A stretch of DNA of 64,000 bases. Origin: Peptoniphilaceae bacterium (lineage in GTDB: Bacteria; Bacillota; Clostridia; Tissierellales; Peptoniphilaceae). Below are positions 35,221 to 45,062 of the stretch, in pieces. The notes below the pieces were generated by a model that was not told where the DNA came from, did no database searches, and saw nothing but the letters and a program-made list of their open reading frames with translations. The stretch's first letter is position 1; every line of letters begins with the position of its first letter. Made by a program: the position numbers and the translations under genes. Location of the stretch: contig JAQYPV010000011.1 in assembly GCA_028726605.1 (NCBI GenBank), forward strand, positions 60,412-124,411, given 5' to 3'.

Positions 35221-35269
35221 AATATCCCTCCCTCTGAACCAAATCACGATCCAAAGGGAGGGATATTTT
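35221..35269. terminator. Strong hairpin/terminator
   Basis: AATATCCCTCCCT (35221-35233) and AGGGAGGGATATT (35255-35267) form a perfect 13-bp stem followed on the plus strand by TTTC. It may have ended the vanished gene to its right or left. Confidence 0.65.
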
Positions 35270-35357
35270 CCACTTTGTTCAGTTGTTTCTCTCTGCCGCA
35301 GAGCCAATAGGCGTCCGCGTCAGGCGTCGACGCTTGCGTCTCCGACGCCAATCATTG

Positions 35358-35510
35358 TGCGTCGCGGCATCTAAGACTTCCCCGCGAATCATGCATCGCG
35401 GCATCCAAGACCACCCCGCGAATCATGCATCGCGGCATCCAAGACTTCCCCGCGAATCGTGCAGCACGCGTCCAAGACTTCCCCGCGAATCATGCGTCGC
35501 GGCATTCAAG
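35358..35510. repeat. 34-bp tandem repeat, about 4.5 units
   Basis: Units begin TGCGTCGCGGCAT or TGCATCGCGGCAT and contain AAGACTTCCCCGCGAATCA; copies start at 35358, 35392, 35426, 35460 (33 bases) and 35493 (partial). It ends just before the stop codon of the gene at 35521, and its degenerate last unit runs into that stop region. Confidence 0.85.
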
Positions 35511-35520
35511 GCTCCGCCGC

Positions 35521-36063
35521 TCATTTTGCGTCGACGGTCACTTCGTTCTCCTGGTCTTTCTTTTTCTTACGCCGCAGGTACTTCTCGGTCGCTTCGGCGC
35601 GGAAGGCGTTGCCGTCGTAGACTTTGATGTCCGGACGGTACTTCTGTGCAAACTTCACGACGCGCCTACGTTCGCTCGTGGGGAAGAGAACGCGACGGGT
35701 GACATCGCCCATCGTAAAGTAAATCACCGTCTTTTCCGGCATTTTGGCGACCTTCTCATAAGTGAGCGTGTCGATGTCCGCCCACGGAACGCGACGATGA
35801 TTCGTCGTCACGATCATGTTGGCGAACGTCTCCAACCCATACGACGTCACGGCGGCATAGCGCTTGGTGACGAGCGCGAAGAGCAGCAATACGGCCAAGA
35901 GCAACGTCAGTTTGAACTTGGTGAATATCCCCAGCCCGATGAGGAAAAAGGTCAGTGCGTAGGCGTAGATGAGTTTCCATCCCGAGAGGGGCACGTTGTG
36001 TGCCCCCTCGATGACCTCCCCCTTTCCGCGCCAGGGCGGTGTTTTGTCAAACAAAGCCTTCAT
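35521..36063 (-). CDS. Small membrane protein, unknown function (hut operon)
   Basis: A 180-residue protein with two adjacent hydrophobic spans (about residues 30-46 and 50-66), then a soluble beta-rich domain (about 70-150) that could be of the PH/bPH2 type (TTNHRRVPWADIDTLTYEK), and a very basic tail (KYLRRKKKKDQ). I do not recognise the family with certainty. It starts 10 bases after the NhaC-type gene, so it is probably cotranscribed with hutU and the carrier. Confidence 0.7.
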   Translation of the reverse strand: MKALFDKTPPWRGKGEVIEGAHNVPLSGWKLIYAYALTFFLIGLGIFTKFKLTLLLAVLLLFALVTKRYAAVTSYGLETFANMIVTTNHRRVPWADIDTLTYEKVAKMPEKTVIYFTMGDVTRRVLFPTSERRRVVKFAQKYRPDIKVYDGNAFRAEATEKYLRRKKKKDQENEVTVDAK

Positions 36064-36073
36064 GGCTTAACGG

Positions 36074-37612
36074 TCACGCCTCAACCTGCGGGGCACGGCC
36101 ATCCGCACGCATCGCCTTGAGGTTAGCCATGGCGACCTCGTGCACGTCCTCCGGCGCTTCAGCCGGCGTCTTCAACTTGGTCTTGCCCAAGATGTTGGTA
36201 TAGGCGCCGTCCGCCCAGAAGATGTTGCGACCAAACCACGCCGTCGCCAGCGCATAAATCGGGTTCAGGAGGTTCACAAACGCAAACGGGAAGAACTGCA
36301 GCGGGCTGATGCCCAAAGTTCTCGCCTGATACGCGCCGCAAGCCGTCCACGGGAACATGACGGCCCAGAGCGTGCCGGCATCTTCCAACGTACGAGACAT
36401 CATGTTGCGGGCGAGGCCCAATTCATCGTACTTATCCGCATAGAGCGGCGCCGGAACGCCAATGCCCAAGAACTGGTCGCACATCGCCGCGTCGCAGAAG
36501 ATCGACGTCGCCATGGTGGCCAAAACGAGGCCGCGCACCGTGTGGATGCTGCGCTTCAGTTTGCCGAACAGACGCTCGATGACGCCCGCGCGCTCCAGCG
36601 CGCCGCCGAACGCCACGGCGAGGATGATGAGGTTGATGGTCCACATCTGGTTTTCCATGCCGCCCTTAGCCAGCGCGGCATCGAGGAACTCGTTGCCCGT
36701 CTCAATCGTCGGACCATAGTGCAAAATCGAGAAGATGTCGCCCAACGAACGGGTCTCTTGGAAGATCAGCGAGAACACGACACCGGTCAAGACCGAGATC
36801 AAGACGCCCGGGATGCCCGGCACGCGCATGACGCAGACGACTACGATGACGAGAACCGGCAGGAGAACCAGCGGGTTCGTGTTGAAGTTTTCGGCGATGG
36901 CCGTGCGAATGCCATCGGCAATTTCCGGCTGATAGCCGGCGCCATTCGAGAATACAAAGCCGATGATGGTGTAGAGCACGAGCGAGATCACAAAGACCGG
37001 AGCCGTCGTGGAGACCATGGCGGTGACGTGGTCAAACAGGCCCGTTTCCGAGACGCCCGCGGCGAGGTTCGTCGTATCCGACAGCGGCGAAAACTTGTCG
37101 CCCACGTACGCGCCCGAGATGACCATGCCGGCGGTGATAGCCGGGTTCATGCCCAAGCCAGAGCCGATGGTCATGAAGGCGATGCCGATGGTCGCCGTCG
37201 CGGTCCAGGAAGAGCCACACGCCAAGCCGACGATGGCCGTCAATAAGCAGCCGGCCGGCAAGAAGAACTGCGGCGAGAGCAGATCCAATCCGTAGTAGAT
37301 GAGCGTCGGAATGGTGCCCGAAATCATAAACGAAGACACGAGCAAGCCGACCGTGAGGAGGATCAGGATGGCCTCCATCGTGGCGGTGATGCGTTCGATG
37401 ATGCCGTCCATCATGTCCTGGAAGGAGTGACCGCAGAAGATGCCCACGGCAAACGCCACGACGATGCCGATGATCAGCGGCAGGTGCGCGGCGTCGTACG
37501 CTTCATTGCTGAAGCCGTAGACGTAGACCATCAGCACGACCATGGTGATGACGGGCAAGAGGGCCTCGACGACGCTGGGCAAACGGAGTTGTCGCTTCGT
37601 TGCGTCTTTCAT
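36074..37612 (-). CDS. NhaC-family Na+/H+ antiporter-like carrier, candidate histidine transporter
   Basis: A 512-residue membrane protein with about twelve hydrophobic spans. Family marks of the NhaC/MleN type are present: GLACGSSWTATATIGIAFM, GMVISGAYVGDKFSPLSDTT with the conserved Asp and Ser/Thr residues, and FCDAAMCDQFLGIG. Proteins of this family exchange Na+ for protons or for organic ions such as malate and lactate. It lies 200 bases downstream of hutU in the same direction, and no other amino-acid permease is seen in the hut region, so histidine or a degradation product is a reasonable substrate guess. That is inference only. GAAAGG precedes the start. Confidence 0.85.
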   Translation of the reverse strand: MKDATKRQLRLPSVVEALLPVITMVVLMVYVYGFSNEAYDAAHLPLIIGIVVAFAVGIFCGHSFQDMMDGIIERITATMEAILILLTVGLLVSSFMISGTIPTLIYYGLDLLSPQFFLPAGCLLTAIVGLACGSSWTATATIGIAFMTIGSGLGMNPAITAGMVISGAYVGDKFSPLSDTTNLAAGVSETGLFDHVTAMVSTTAPVFVISLVLYTIIGFVFSNGAGYQPEIADGIRTAIAENFNTNPLVLLPVLVIVVVCVMRVPGIPGVLISVLTGVVFSLIFQETRSLGDIFSILHYGPTIETGNEFLDAALAKGGMENQMWTINLIILAVAFGGALERAGVIERLFGKLKRSIHTVRGLVLATMATSIFCDAAMCDQFLGIGVPAPLYADKYDELGLARNMMSRTLEDAGTLWAVMFPWTACGAYQARTLGISPLQFFPFAFVNLLNPIYALATAWFGRNIFWADGAYTNILGKTKLKTPAEAPEDVHEVAMANLKAMRADGRAPQVEA

Positions 37613-37813
37613 AATACTTTCCTTTCATTGCAGTTTTTGGACGGGAATGGCCGGCCAAAGAGTTGTCCATCAATGCTGTTCATGAAGATAAGGTTTTCCT
37701 ATAATGCAAACTTCATTAATATGTATACGGCCGACGGATCGCGGCGCGCCATCCGCACTACGACCCGTCTTGGCGAAAGTGAATCTCTCACCCTCCGTAT
37801 TCACCCCTGAGCC

Positions 37814-39841
37814 TTACGAAAAGAGATTCGCAACAGCTTCTTTGACGACCGTTTCATCGGCGAGATACGGAATCGTGATGTGCGATCCCTCGCCGTTGTG
37901 CTTCTTATTATACTCTACTGCCACTTCCATTGCATGCTCGTTACGCGCCCAGTTACGACGCGCCACGCCGCCGATGACGTCCCACGAGAGCGACAGGCGG
38001 ATGATCTCATCCACGCGCTCCGAGCCGTCCAACACCAAGCCGAAGCCGCCGTTGATAGCCTTGCCGACGCCCACACCGCCGCCATTGTGCAGGGCGATGA
38101 GGCTCATGCCGCGCGCCGCGTTTCCGGCGTACGTCTGGACTGCCATGTCCGCGCAGACCTTCGAACCGTCGTAGATGTTCGACGTTTCGCGGAACGGCGA
38201 GTCCGTCCCCGAGACATCGTGATGGTCGCGGCCGATCATGACGGGGCCAATCTTGCCTTCCCGAACGAGTTTGTTGAACGCCAACGCGATGGCCACGCGG
38301 CCCTCTTCATCCTGGTAGAGAATGCGCGCCTGCGTCCCGACGACCAGCTGATTCTTTTCCGCGTCGCGGATCCAGTTGTAGTTGTCACGGTCCTGATAAC
38401 GACGGTTCGGATCGATGGCGTCCATCGCCGCGTGGTCCGTGGCCACCAGGTCCTCGTGTTTGCCCGAGAGGCAGACCCAACGGAACGGGCCGTAACCGTA
38501 GTCGAACAGCAGCGGTCCCATGATGTCTTCGACGTAGCTCGGCCAGATGAAGCCGTCTTTATCGTCCACGCCGTTCTTGGAGATCTCCTTCACACCCGAG
38601 TCGAAGATGGCCTTCATGAACGAGTTACCGTAGTCGAAGAAGTAAGTGCCCTTCGCCGTGAGCTTCTTGATGATGTCGAAGTGGCGATGCAGCGTCTCGT
38701 TGACGAGCTTCACAAACGTGTCATGGTCTTCGGCCAAGAGGCGCGTGCGCTCTTCAAACGAAATGCCGACCGGGCAGTAGCCGCCGTCATACACGTTGTG
38801 GCAAGACGTCTGATCCGACAAAAGGTCGATGTGGATGTCATGGTCGTACATGTATTCCAAGAGGTCCACGATGTTGCCGTGGTAGGCAATGGACATCGCT
38901 TCCTTCTTTTCGAGCGATTCCTGCGCCATGGCTACCGCTTCTTCCGGGGACTCGGCGAGTTTCGAAATCCAACCCTGCTCCAAGCGCGTCTCGATGCGGC
39001 TGATGTCCACTTCTGCGACGACGCCCACGGCATGTGCAATCTCTGCCGCTTTGCCCTGTGCGCCCGACATACCGCCCAAACCGGACGTCACGAACAACTT
39101 ACCCGACAGATCGTCTTCCGCCGACAAGCCCAGTTTCAGACGGCCCGCATTGAGGATGGTGTTGAACGTTCCGTGCACGATGCCCTGCGGTCCGATGTAC
39201 ATCCAACCGCCGGCCGTCATCTGGCCGTAGTTCGTCACACCCATCTCCTCGGCGATTTCCCAGTCCTCGTGGTTGTCGTATTCGCCGACCAAGAGGCCGT
39301 TCGTGATGACCACACGCGGGCTGTTCTTGCGAGACTTGAAGAGACCCAGCGGGTGACCCGACTCCATGACGAGCGTGGTCTCATCCGTCAAATTCTCGAG
39401 GTATTTCTTAATGAGGCGATACTGCATCCAGTCGTGGCAGACCGAACCGGTTTCACCGTAGGTGACGAGCTCATACGGATAGAGCGCGACGTCGAAGTCC
39501 AAGTTGTTGTCGATCATGACCTGGAACGCCTTGCCCTCCAGGCACTTGCCCTCGTACTCGTCGATGGGCTTGCCGTAGATGCGGCCTTGCGGGCGGAACC
39601 GGTAGCCATAGATACGGCCGCGCGTCTTTAATTCCTCCAAGAATTCCGGGATGAGTTCCTGATGGAATTTCTCCGGGATGTAGCGCAGGGCGTTCTTCAG
39701 CGCGATTTCCGTCTGATCCTGCGAAAGGCGGAAGCCGCGGTCCGGCGCGCGACGAATGCCCGGCTCAAACGTCGGACGGGGCGGCAGTTCGTCCATTTCC
39801 AGGCGTATCGTCATCGCCTCTTCGATTTGTGCATTATTCAT
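37814..39841 (-). CDS. hutU: Urocanate hydratase
   Basis: A 675-residue enzyme of the longer urocanase class (about 675, like vertebrate and some anaerobe enzymes; the Pseudomonas type is about 555). It adds water to urocanate to give imidazolonepropionate with NAD as a tightly bound electrophile. Conserved stretches include [54 protein letters not shown] with the active-site cysteine, and the C-terminal [23 protein letters not shown] at 39841 with GAGGAGG five bases upstream is preferred to a start eight codons earlier. It is divergent from hutI and heads the minus-strand hut operon. Confidence 0.95.
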   Translation of the reverse strand: MNNAQIEEAMTIRLEMDELPPRPTFEPGIRRAPDRGFRLSQDQTEIALKNALRYIPEKFHQELIPEFLEELKTRGRIYGYRFRPQGRIYGKPIDEYEGKCLEGKAFQVMIDNNLDFDVALYPYELVTYGETGSVCHDWMQYRLIKKYLENLTDETTLVMESGHPLGLFKSRKNSPRVVITNGLLVGEYDNHEDWEIAEEMGVTNYGQMTAGGWMYIGPQGIVHGTFNTILNAGRLKLGLSAEDDLSGKLFVTSGLGGMSGAQGKAAEIAHAVGVVAEVDISRIETRLEQGWISKLAESPEEAVAMAQESLEKKEAMSIAYHGNIVDLLEYMYDHDIHIDLLSDQTSCHNVYDGGYCPVGISFEERTRLLAEDHDTFVKLVNETLHRHFDIIKKLTAKGTYFFDYGNSFMKAIFDSGVKEISKNGVDDKDGFIWPSYVEDIMGPLLFDYGYGPFRWVCLSGKHEDLVATDHAAMDAIDPNRRYQDRDNYNWIRDAEKNQLVVGTQARILYQDEEGRVAIALAFNKLVREGKIGPVMIGRDHHDVSGTDSPFRETSNIYDGSKVCADMAVQTYAGNAARGMSLIALHNGGGVGVGKAINGGFGLVLDGSERVDEIIRLSLSWDVIGGVARRNWARNEHAMEVAVEYNKKHNGEGSHITIPYLADETVVKEAVANLFS

Positions 39842-39951
39842 ACATTCCTCCTCAAAATCGCTCAAACGGACCCCAAAGTCCGCTGATTCATTTCGTCACT
39901 GCACTAAAAATAGTCGAACGCCGTCTACACCGTGTCTATTGACCTTCGAGG

Positions 39952-40007
39952 CTGAAGACGCTTCGCCGTCAAATCCGCAGGGCATCCGTGCGTCGCTGCG
40001 TCTTCAG
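39952..40007. promoter_or_regulatory. Dyad between hutU and hutI
   Basis: CTGAAGACGC (39952-39961) is repeated inverted as GCGTCTTCAG (39998-40007). It is in the 316-base divergent gap (39842-40157) and could be an operator or the base of a leader structure. I see no clear -35/-10 pair in this gap. Confidence 0.45.
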
Positions 40008-40157
40008 AATGGGCATAAGTTAGACGATACTAAGACAGACTGTAGAAGAGAAACTCCGCGGCCGTCCGCCGCCTTTGCTTCAATAGAAAAGGGCAAACCG
40101 GACGCCGCAGCGATACAGCCCAACCCAACGTCCATAAAAAGCCGAAAAGGAGGAACC

Positions 40158-41423
40158 ATGGCAGCCGATCGCATCCTAACCCACTTCAATGAACTCTTTT
40201 GTCCCCACGACCCCGGTCACCCGCTCTACGGCAGTGAAATGAACGAGGCGACCGTCTTAAAAGACGCCTACGTGGCCTTTGCCGACGGCAAAATTCAAGC
40301 CATCGGCGAAGGCGACCCCAGCGCCTATGTGGACGAACATACCGTCATCGAAGACTACAGCGGCAAAGTCGCCACGCCCGGCCTCATCGACTGCCACACC
40401 CACTTAGTCTACGGCGGCAACCGCGCCCACGAATTCGCCAAAAAACTTTCAGGCATGAGCTACCTCGACATCCTAGCCGAAGGCGGCGGCATCCTCTCCA
40501 CGCTCAACGCCACGCGCGCCTCGAGTTTCGATGAACTCTACGATAAATCCCGCAAGCTCCTGGAGCAGATGATGATCCACGGCGTGACGTCGGTCGAAGC
40601 CAAGAGCGGCTACGGCCTCAACTGGGAGACGGAAAGACGTCAAATGGAAGTGGTGCGAAAGCTCAACGAAGACCTCCCCGTCGACCTCGTCTCCACGTTC
40701 ATGGGAGCGCACGTCATTCCGCCCGAATACAAAGCAAACCCGGATCCGCTGATCGACCAGATCATCGCCATGCTGCCGCAGGTGAAAGAAGAAGGCTTGG
40801 CCGAATTCGTCGACGTCTTCTGCGATGACGGCGTCTACAACGCCCAGCAGTCTAAGCGCCTGCTGGAAGCTGCCAAGGACCTGGGCTTTGGAACGCGCAT
40901 TCACGCGGACGAAATTGCGTCCATCGGCGGATCTGCCGTGGCCGCCGAAGTCGGCGCGGTGAGTGCCGAACATCTCATGATGATCACGGATGAGGACATC
41001 CAGAAACTCGCCAAGGCGCACGTCATCGGCAACCTCCTGCCGGCCACAACCTTCTCCCTCATGGAGGACACCTACGCGCCGGCGCGCAAGATGATGGACG
41101 CCGGCATGGCCATCACCGTGACCACTGACTCCAATCCCGGCTCCTGCCCCACAGCGAACCTCCAATTTGCGATGCAGTTGGGCTGCCTCTACCTCAGAAT
41201 GACGCCCATCGAGGTTCTCAACGCCGTCACCGTCAACGCCGCCTACTCCATCAATCGCGCCGCGGACGTCGGCTCGCTTGACCCAGGCAAAAAAGCCGAC
41301 CTCACCGTGTTCGACTGCCCGAGCCTCGACTACCTGCTCTACTACTTCGCGACGAACCACGCCGTGGCCGTCTACAAAAACGGCGCCTGCGTCGTCCGGG
41401 ATCGCCAGCTCGTCACGGAATGA
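40158..41423 (+). CDS. hutI: Imidazolonepropionase
   Basis: A 421-residue amidohydrolase that opens the ring of imidazolone-5-propionate to formimino-L-glutamate. Metal and substrate sites are visible: [66 protein letters not shown] and [13 protein letters not shown] at 40158 is preceded by AAAAGGAGG; the open frame upstream of it is not used. It is the first gene of the plus-strand hut series and is divergent from hutU. Confidence 0.95.
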   Translation: MAADRILTHFNELFCPHDPGHPLYGSEMNEATVLKDAYVAFADGKIQAIGEGDPSAYVDEHTVIEDYSGKVATPGLIDCHTHLVYGGNRAHEFAKKLSGMSYLDILAEGGGILSTLNATRASSFDELYDKSRKLLEQMMIHGVTSVEAKSGYGLNWETERRQMEVVRKLNEDLPVDLVSTFMGAHVIPPEYKANPDPLIDQIIAMLPQVKEEGLAEFVDVFCDDGVYNAQQSKRLLEAAKDLGFGTRIHADEIASIGGSAVAAEVGAVSAEHLMMITDEDIQKLAKAHVIGNLLPATTFSLMEDTYAPARKMMDAGMAITVTTDSNPGSCPTANLQFAMQLGCLYLRMTPIEVLNAVTVNAAYSINRAADVGSLDPGKKADLTVFDCPSLDYLLYYFATNHAVAVYKNGACVVRDRQLVTE

Positions 41424-41527
41424 GCGTGGCTGCGGCCTCTTCGCAGATCCTGTCATCAGCAGAACAGCCGCGAAACGGGAGCATCTCAGACGGAGATCGG
41501 CCCAGCGTCCACAGAACATCCAATGAA

Positions 41528-41562
41528 AAATCGTCAAAAATCATTTTTCCTTTTGACGATTT
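41528..41562. promoter_or_regulatory. Perfect 12-bp dyad before the folate part of the hut cluster
   Basis: AAATCGTCAAAA (41528-41539) and TTTTGACGATTT (41551-41562) are exact inverted repeats with an 11-base gap. The right arm contains TTGACG, and TATACT follows 20 bases later (41578-41583), so it may be an operator over a weak promoter. It could instead be a terminator stem for hutI, but no T run follows. Confidence 0.55.
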
Positions 41563-41704
41563 GTAGATAAGCCCACCGTATACTGAGCGAAATGAAGCGA
41601 TTCCTGCGCGCTTGACGTGAAAACTGCCCCAGAGTCGCAAGCGAAACCTTCGTCCACAGAGCGTCAAAATGGCCAGAGCGCCATGACGAAAAAAAGGAGG
41701 AACC

Positions 41705-42598
41705 ATGAAACGTGTAATGTGCATCCCGAACTATTCGGAAGGACGTGACGCCGAAAAAATCGACAAGATCGTCGAATGCTTCCGCGCCAAAGAAGGCATG
41801 AAATTGGTGGACTACCAGCCGGACAAGGACCACAACCGCACCGTCGTGGAAGTCATCGGCGATCCGGAAAAGGTCATGGCGGCGGTCATCGAATCCGTCA
41901 AGGTGGCGCAAGAAGTCATCGACATGAGAGAGCATGAAGGCGCGCATCCGCGCATGGGCGCGGTGGACGTGGTGCCGTTCGTGCCCATCACGGAAGTCAC
42001 CACCGAAGACTGTGTGGAGTACGCCAAACAGGTCGGCAAGGCCATTGGCGACCTGGGCATCCCCGTCTACCTCTACGAAGACGCCGCCACCAAGCCGGAG
42101 CGTCAGAATCTCGCCAAAGTTCGCAAAGGCCAGTACGAAGGTTTCTTCGAAAAGATCAAAGAAGACGGCTGGGAACCGGACTTCGGCCCGCGTGAGATGA
42201 ACGCCAAGAGCGGCGCCACGGCCGTGGGCGCGCGCTTCCACCTCGTGGCGTTCAACGTCAATCTCAACACCGACAAGGTGGAGATCGCCGACGCCATCGC
42301 CAAGAAGGTGCGCTTCATCGGCGGCGGCCTGCGCTTCGTCAAGGCCATCGGCCTGCCGCTCGAAGAGAGACATCAAGTGCAGGTGTCCATGAACCTCGTG
42401 AACTTCGAAAAGACCCGCATCTACCAGGCGCTCGAGTTCATCAAAGCCGAAGCGCGCCGTTACGGAGTCAGCGTCTACGGCACGGAAATCATCGGCATGG
42501 TTCCGCTGGCCGCGCTCGTGGAATCCGCGGCGTACTACATGCAAATTGAGAACTTCTCCGCCGACCAGATCATTGAAACGCTGTTAATCGAGGAATAA
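41705..42598 (+). CDS. ftcD: Glutamate formimidoyltransferase
   Basis: A 297-residue protein equal to the transferase half of vertebrate FTCD. It moves the formimino group of formiminoglutamate to tetrahydrofolate, releasing glutamate. Family stretches are [10 protein letters not shown] at the start, [32 protein letters not shown] with the catalytic histidine, and [26 protein letters not shown] precedes the ATG. It is 2 bases upstream of fhs, and the cyclodeaminase half is a separate gene after fhs. Confidence 0.95.
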   Translation: MKRVMCIPNYSEGRDAEKIDKIVECFRAKEGMKLVDYQPDKDHNRTVVEVIGDPEKVMAAVIESVKVAQEVIDMREHEGAHPRMGAVDVVPFVPITEVTTEDCVEYAKQVGKAIGDLGIPVYLYEDAATKPERQNLAKVRKGQYEGFFEKIKEDGWEPDFGPREMNAKSGATAVGARFHLVAFNVNLNTDKVEIADAIAKKVRFIGGGLRFVKAIGLPLEERHQVQVSMNLVNFEKTRIYQALEFIKAEARRYGVSVYGTEIIGMVPLAALVESAAYYMQIENFSADQIIETLLIEE

Positions 42599-42600
42599 TC

Positions 42601-44277
42601 ATGACTGAAGTCAAATCCGATATCGAAATCGCCCGTTCCGTAGAAATGGAACCCATCGTCGACGTGGCCAAACGCGCCGGCTTTGAAGAAGACGACCTGG
42701 AATTCTATGGCAAGTACAAGGCCAAGATCTCACAGGAGGCCATCAACCGCTTTGCGAAGAACGAGGACGGCAAGCTCATCCTCGTGACGGCCATCACCCC
42801 GACCCCCGCCGGTGAAGGCAAGACCACCACGTCGGTGGGCCTCACCATGGGGCTCAACAAGCTGGGCAAGAAGTCCATCGTCTGCCTGCGTGAACCCTCG
42901 CTGGGACCGGTGTTCGGCGTCAAGGGCGGTGCGGCTGGCGGCGGCTACGCCCAGGTCGTGCCCATGGAAGACATCAACCTCCACTTCACGGGTGACCTGC
43001 ACGCGATGACGGCGGCCAACAACTTGCTCTCTGCCTTGATCGACAACCACCTCCAACAGGGAAACGCCCTCGACATCGACCCGCGTCAGATCGTCTGGAA
43101 GCGCGTCCTGGACATGAACGACCGCGCGCTGCGCAACGTGGTCGTGGGCCTCGGCGGCAAGACCAACGGCGTGCCGCGCGAAGATCACTTCATGATCACC
43201 GTGGCGTCGGAAGTCATGGCCGCGCTGTGCCTGGCCTCGGATCTGGAAGACCTCAAAGATCGCCTCTCCCGCATGATCGTCGCCTACAAGTACGACGGCT
43301 CGCCGGTGACGGCCGGTGACTTGAACGCGCAGGGCGCCATGGCGATGCTGCTCGCCGATGCGGTGAAACCGAACCTCGTGCAGACGCTGGAGCACACTCC
43401 GGCGCTCATCCACGGCGGCCCGTTCGCCAACATCGCCCACGGGTGCAACTCCCTCATCGCGACGAAACTGGGGCTCAAACTCTCGGACTACGTCGTGACG
43501 GAAGCTGGCTTCGGCGCTGATCTGGGCGCTGAGAAGTTCTTCGACATCAAGTGCCGCTTGGGCGGGCTGCATCCGGATGCGGTCGTCATCGTCGCCACTA
43601 TCAAGGCGCTCAAGATGCACGGCGGCGTGGACAAGAAGAACCTCAAAGAAGAGAACGTCGACGCGCTCAAAGCCGGCTTTGCCAACCTCGGACGTCACAT
43701 TGAAAACATGCAGAAGTACGGCGTGCCCGTGGTCGTGGCCTTGAACCGCTTCATCTTCGACACCGATGCCGAGATTGAGACGCTCACCAAGCTCTGCAAT
43801 GACTACGGCGCGGAGTTCGCCCTGTCCGAAGGTTGGGAAAAGGGCGGCGACGGGATGCTCGACCTGGCCGAAAAGGTCGTCGAAGCGACGGAAAAAGAGA
43901 ACCACTTCCACTTCCTCTACGACGAACAGGCCTCCATCGTCGAAAAACTGGAGACCATCGTCAAGGAGATCTACCGTGGCGCCAAGGTCACGCTGACGCC
44001 GGCCGCCAAGAAGCAGGTGAAGACGCTCGAAAAATATGGCCTCGACAAGATGCCCATCTGCATCGCCAAGACGCAATTCTCGTTCTCGGATGACAAAAAT
44101 GCCGTGGGCGCGCCGACGGACTTCGAAATCACCGTCCAGAACGTGCGCGTGTCGGCCGGTGCGGGCTTCATCGTCTGCGAGACGGGCGACATCATGGTCA
44201 TGCCGGGCCTGCCGAAAGAACCGGCGGCCAACAACATGGACGTCGACGGCGACGGGAACATGACCGGCTTATTCTAA
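42601..44277 (+). CDS. fhs: Formate-tetrahydrofolate ligase
   Basis: A 558-residue enzyme of the usual length. It joins formate and tetrahydrofolate using ATP, or runs in reverse to make ATP. The P-loop [17 protein letters not shown] is at about residues 64-80, with [20 protein letters not shown] and [14 protein letters not shown] next, all hallmarks of the family. Set inside the histidine genes, it probably works in the ATP-forming direction on C1 units released from formiminoglutamate, as known for purine- and histidine-fermenting clostridia. It is 2 bases after ftcD; GAGGAA in the ftcD end serves as its ribosome binding site. A small hairpin (44285-44307) separates it from the next gene. 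Confidence 0.96.
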   Translation: MTEVKSDIEIARSVEMEPIVDVAKRAGFEEDDLEFYGKYKAKISQEAINRFAKNEDGKLILVTAITPTPAGEGKTTTSVGLTMGLNKLGKKSIVCLREPSLGPVFGVKGGAAGGGYAQVVPMEDINLHFTGDLHAMTAANNLLSALIDNHLQQGNALDIDPRQIVWKRVLDMNDRALRNVVVGLGGKTNGVPREDHFMITVASEVMAALCLASDLEDLKDRLSRMIVAYKYDGSPVTAGDLNAQGAMAMLLADAVKPNLVQTLEHTPALIHGGPFANIAHGCNSLIATKLGLKLSDYVVTEAGFGADLGAEKFFDIKCRLGGLHPDAVVIVATIKALKMHGGVDKKNLKEENVDALKAGFANLGRHIENMQKYGVPVVVALNRFIFDTDAEIETLTKLCNDYGAEFALSEGWEKGGDGMLDLAEKVVEATEKENHFHFLYDEQASIVEKLETIVKEIYRGAKVTLTPAAKKQVKTLEKYGLDKMPICIAKTQFSFSDDKNAVGAPTDFEITVQNVRVSAGAGFIVCETGDIMVMPGLPKEPAANNMDVDGDGNMTGLF

Positions 44278-44332
44278 CCCCTTTGCCCGGGCGGCCTCTT
44301 CCCGGGCGTTGACCCTTTTCACGGAGGAAATG

Positions 44333-44962
44333 ATGCAACTCAAAGAGATGACAGTGACGGCGTTCATCGAAGAACTGGGCTCCAACTCCCCGGCGCCGGG
44401 CGGAGGCTCGGTGGCGGCGCTCAACGCCGCACAGGCAGCGGCGCTCTTCGGCATGGTGGCCACGCTCACCGTAGGCAACCAGAAGTACGAAGCTGCACAT
44501 GAAGAAATGAAGGGCTACATCGCCGAGCTTCAGGAGTACCAGAAGCACTTTACCGATATGATCGACAAGGACGCCAACGCGTTTAACGGCGTCTTTGCGG
44601 CGTTCAAAATGCCGAAAGAGACCGACGAAGAGAAGAAAGCCCGTTCGGCGAAGATCCAAGAAGAGTACAAGAAGGCCGCCAACGTGCCCTTCAGCGTCGG
44701 CATGGACACGTTAAAACTCTTGCCCTACGCGGAGCCGCTCCTCGAGCGCGGCAATCAGAGTGCCGTGACGGACGTGGGCGTGGGCCTCCTGGCGCTGCGC
44801 CTGGCCGTCATCGGCGCCTTCTACAATGTGAAAATCAATTTGGGCTCCATCAAGGACGAAGCCTTCGTCGCGGAAAAGCGCGCGCAGATGGCCGAGGCCC
44901 TCGAAGAGATGGAGCGGACGGTGGACACACTGCTTCAAAAAGTCGAAACCTCGCTTGCCTGA
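44333..44962 (+). CDS. fchA: Formimidoyltetrahydrofolate cyclodeaminase
   Basis: A 209-residue all-helical protein equal to the cyclodeaminase half of FTCD. It releases ammonia from formimino-tetrahydrofolate to give 5,10-methenyl-tetrahydrofolate. The signature SNSPAPGGGSVAALNAAQAA is near the N-terminus. The second of two adjacent ATGs (44333) has GGAGG at the better distance. It ends the ftcD-fhs-fchA unit, which a good terminator (44984-45009) closes. No FolD cyclohydrolase gene, needed between methenyl- and formyl-tetrahydrofolate, is in the window. Confidence 0.94.
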   Translation: MQLKEMTVTAFIEELGSNSPAPGGGSVAALNAAQAAALFGMVATLTVGNQKYEAAHEEMKGYIAELQEYQKHFTDMIDKDANAFNGVFAAFKMPKETDEEKKARSAKIQEEYKKAANVPFSVGMDTLKLLPYAEPLLERGNQSAVTDVGVGLLALRLAVIGAFYNVKINLGSIKDEAFVAEKRAQMAEALEEMERTVDTLLQKVETSLA

Positions 44963-44983
44963 TTTTACCTGTCTGTTCGTTTG

Positions 44984-45009
44984 AGCGCGCCTTCCCGGCG
45001 CGCTTTTTT
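44984..45009 (+). terminator. Terminator after the cyclodeaminase gene
   Basis: AGCGCGCC and GGCGCGCT form a compact stem around CTTCC-type loop bases, followed by TTTTTT. It should separate glmL transcription from the folate genes. Confidence 0.85.
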
Positions 45010-45062
45010 GTCCCTTTTTCGACGTCACGGCAATAGGATGACGAAAAAGAAAGGCGGAACCC

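Noticed and set aside
36140..37246. 368-codon plus-strand frame opposite the NhaC-type gene
   Set aside because: Arg/Asp/His-rich shadow with no family features.
37880..39631. 583-codon plus-strand frame opposite hutU
   Set aside because: Shadow of urocanate hydratase; no start context and no recognisable domain.
41563..41704. Folate-type riboswitch in the leader of the formimidoyltransferase gene
   Set aside because: I could not find the conserved cores of a tetrahydrofolate riboswitch; only the dyad at 41528-41562 is clear.
42730..44076. 448-codon minus-strand frame opposite fhs
   Set aside because: Shadow frame; the plus-strand protein is unmistakable.
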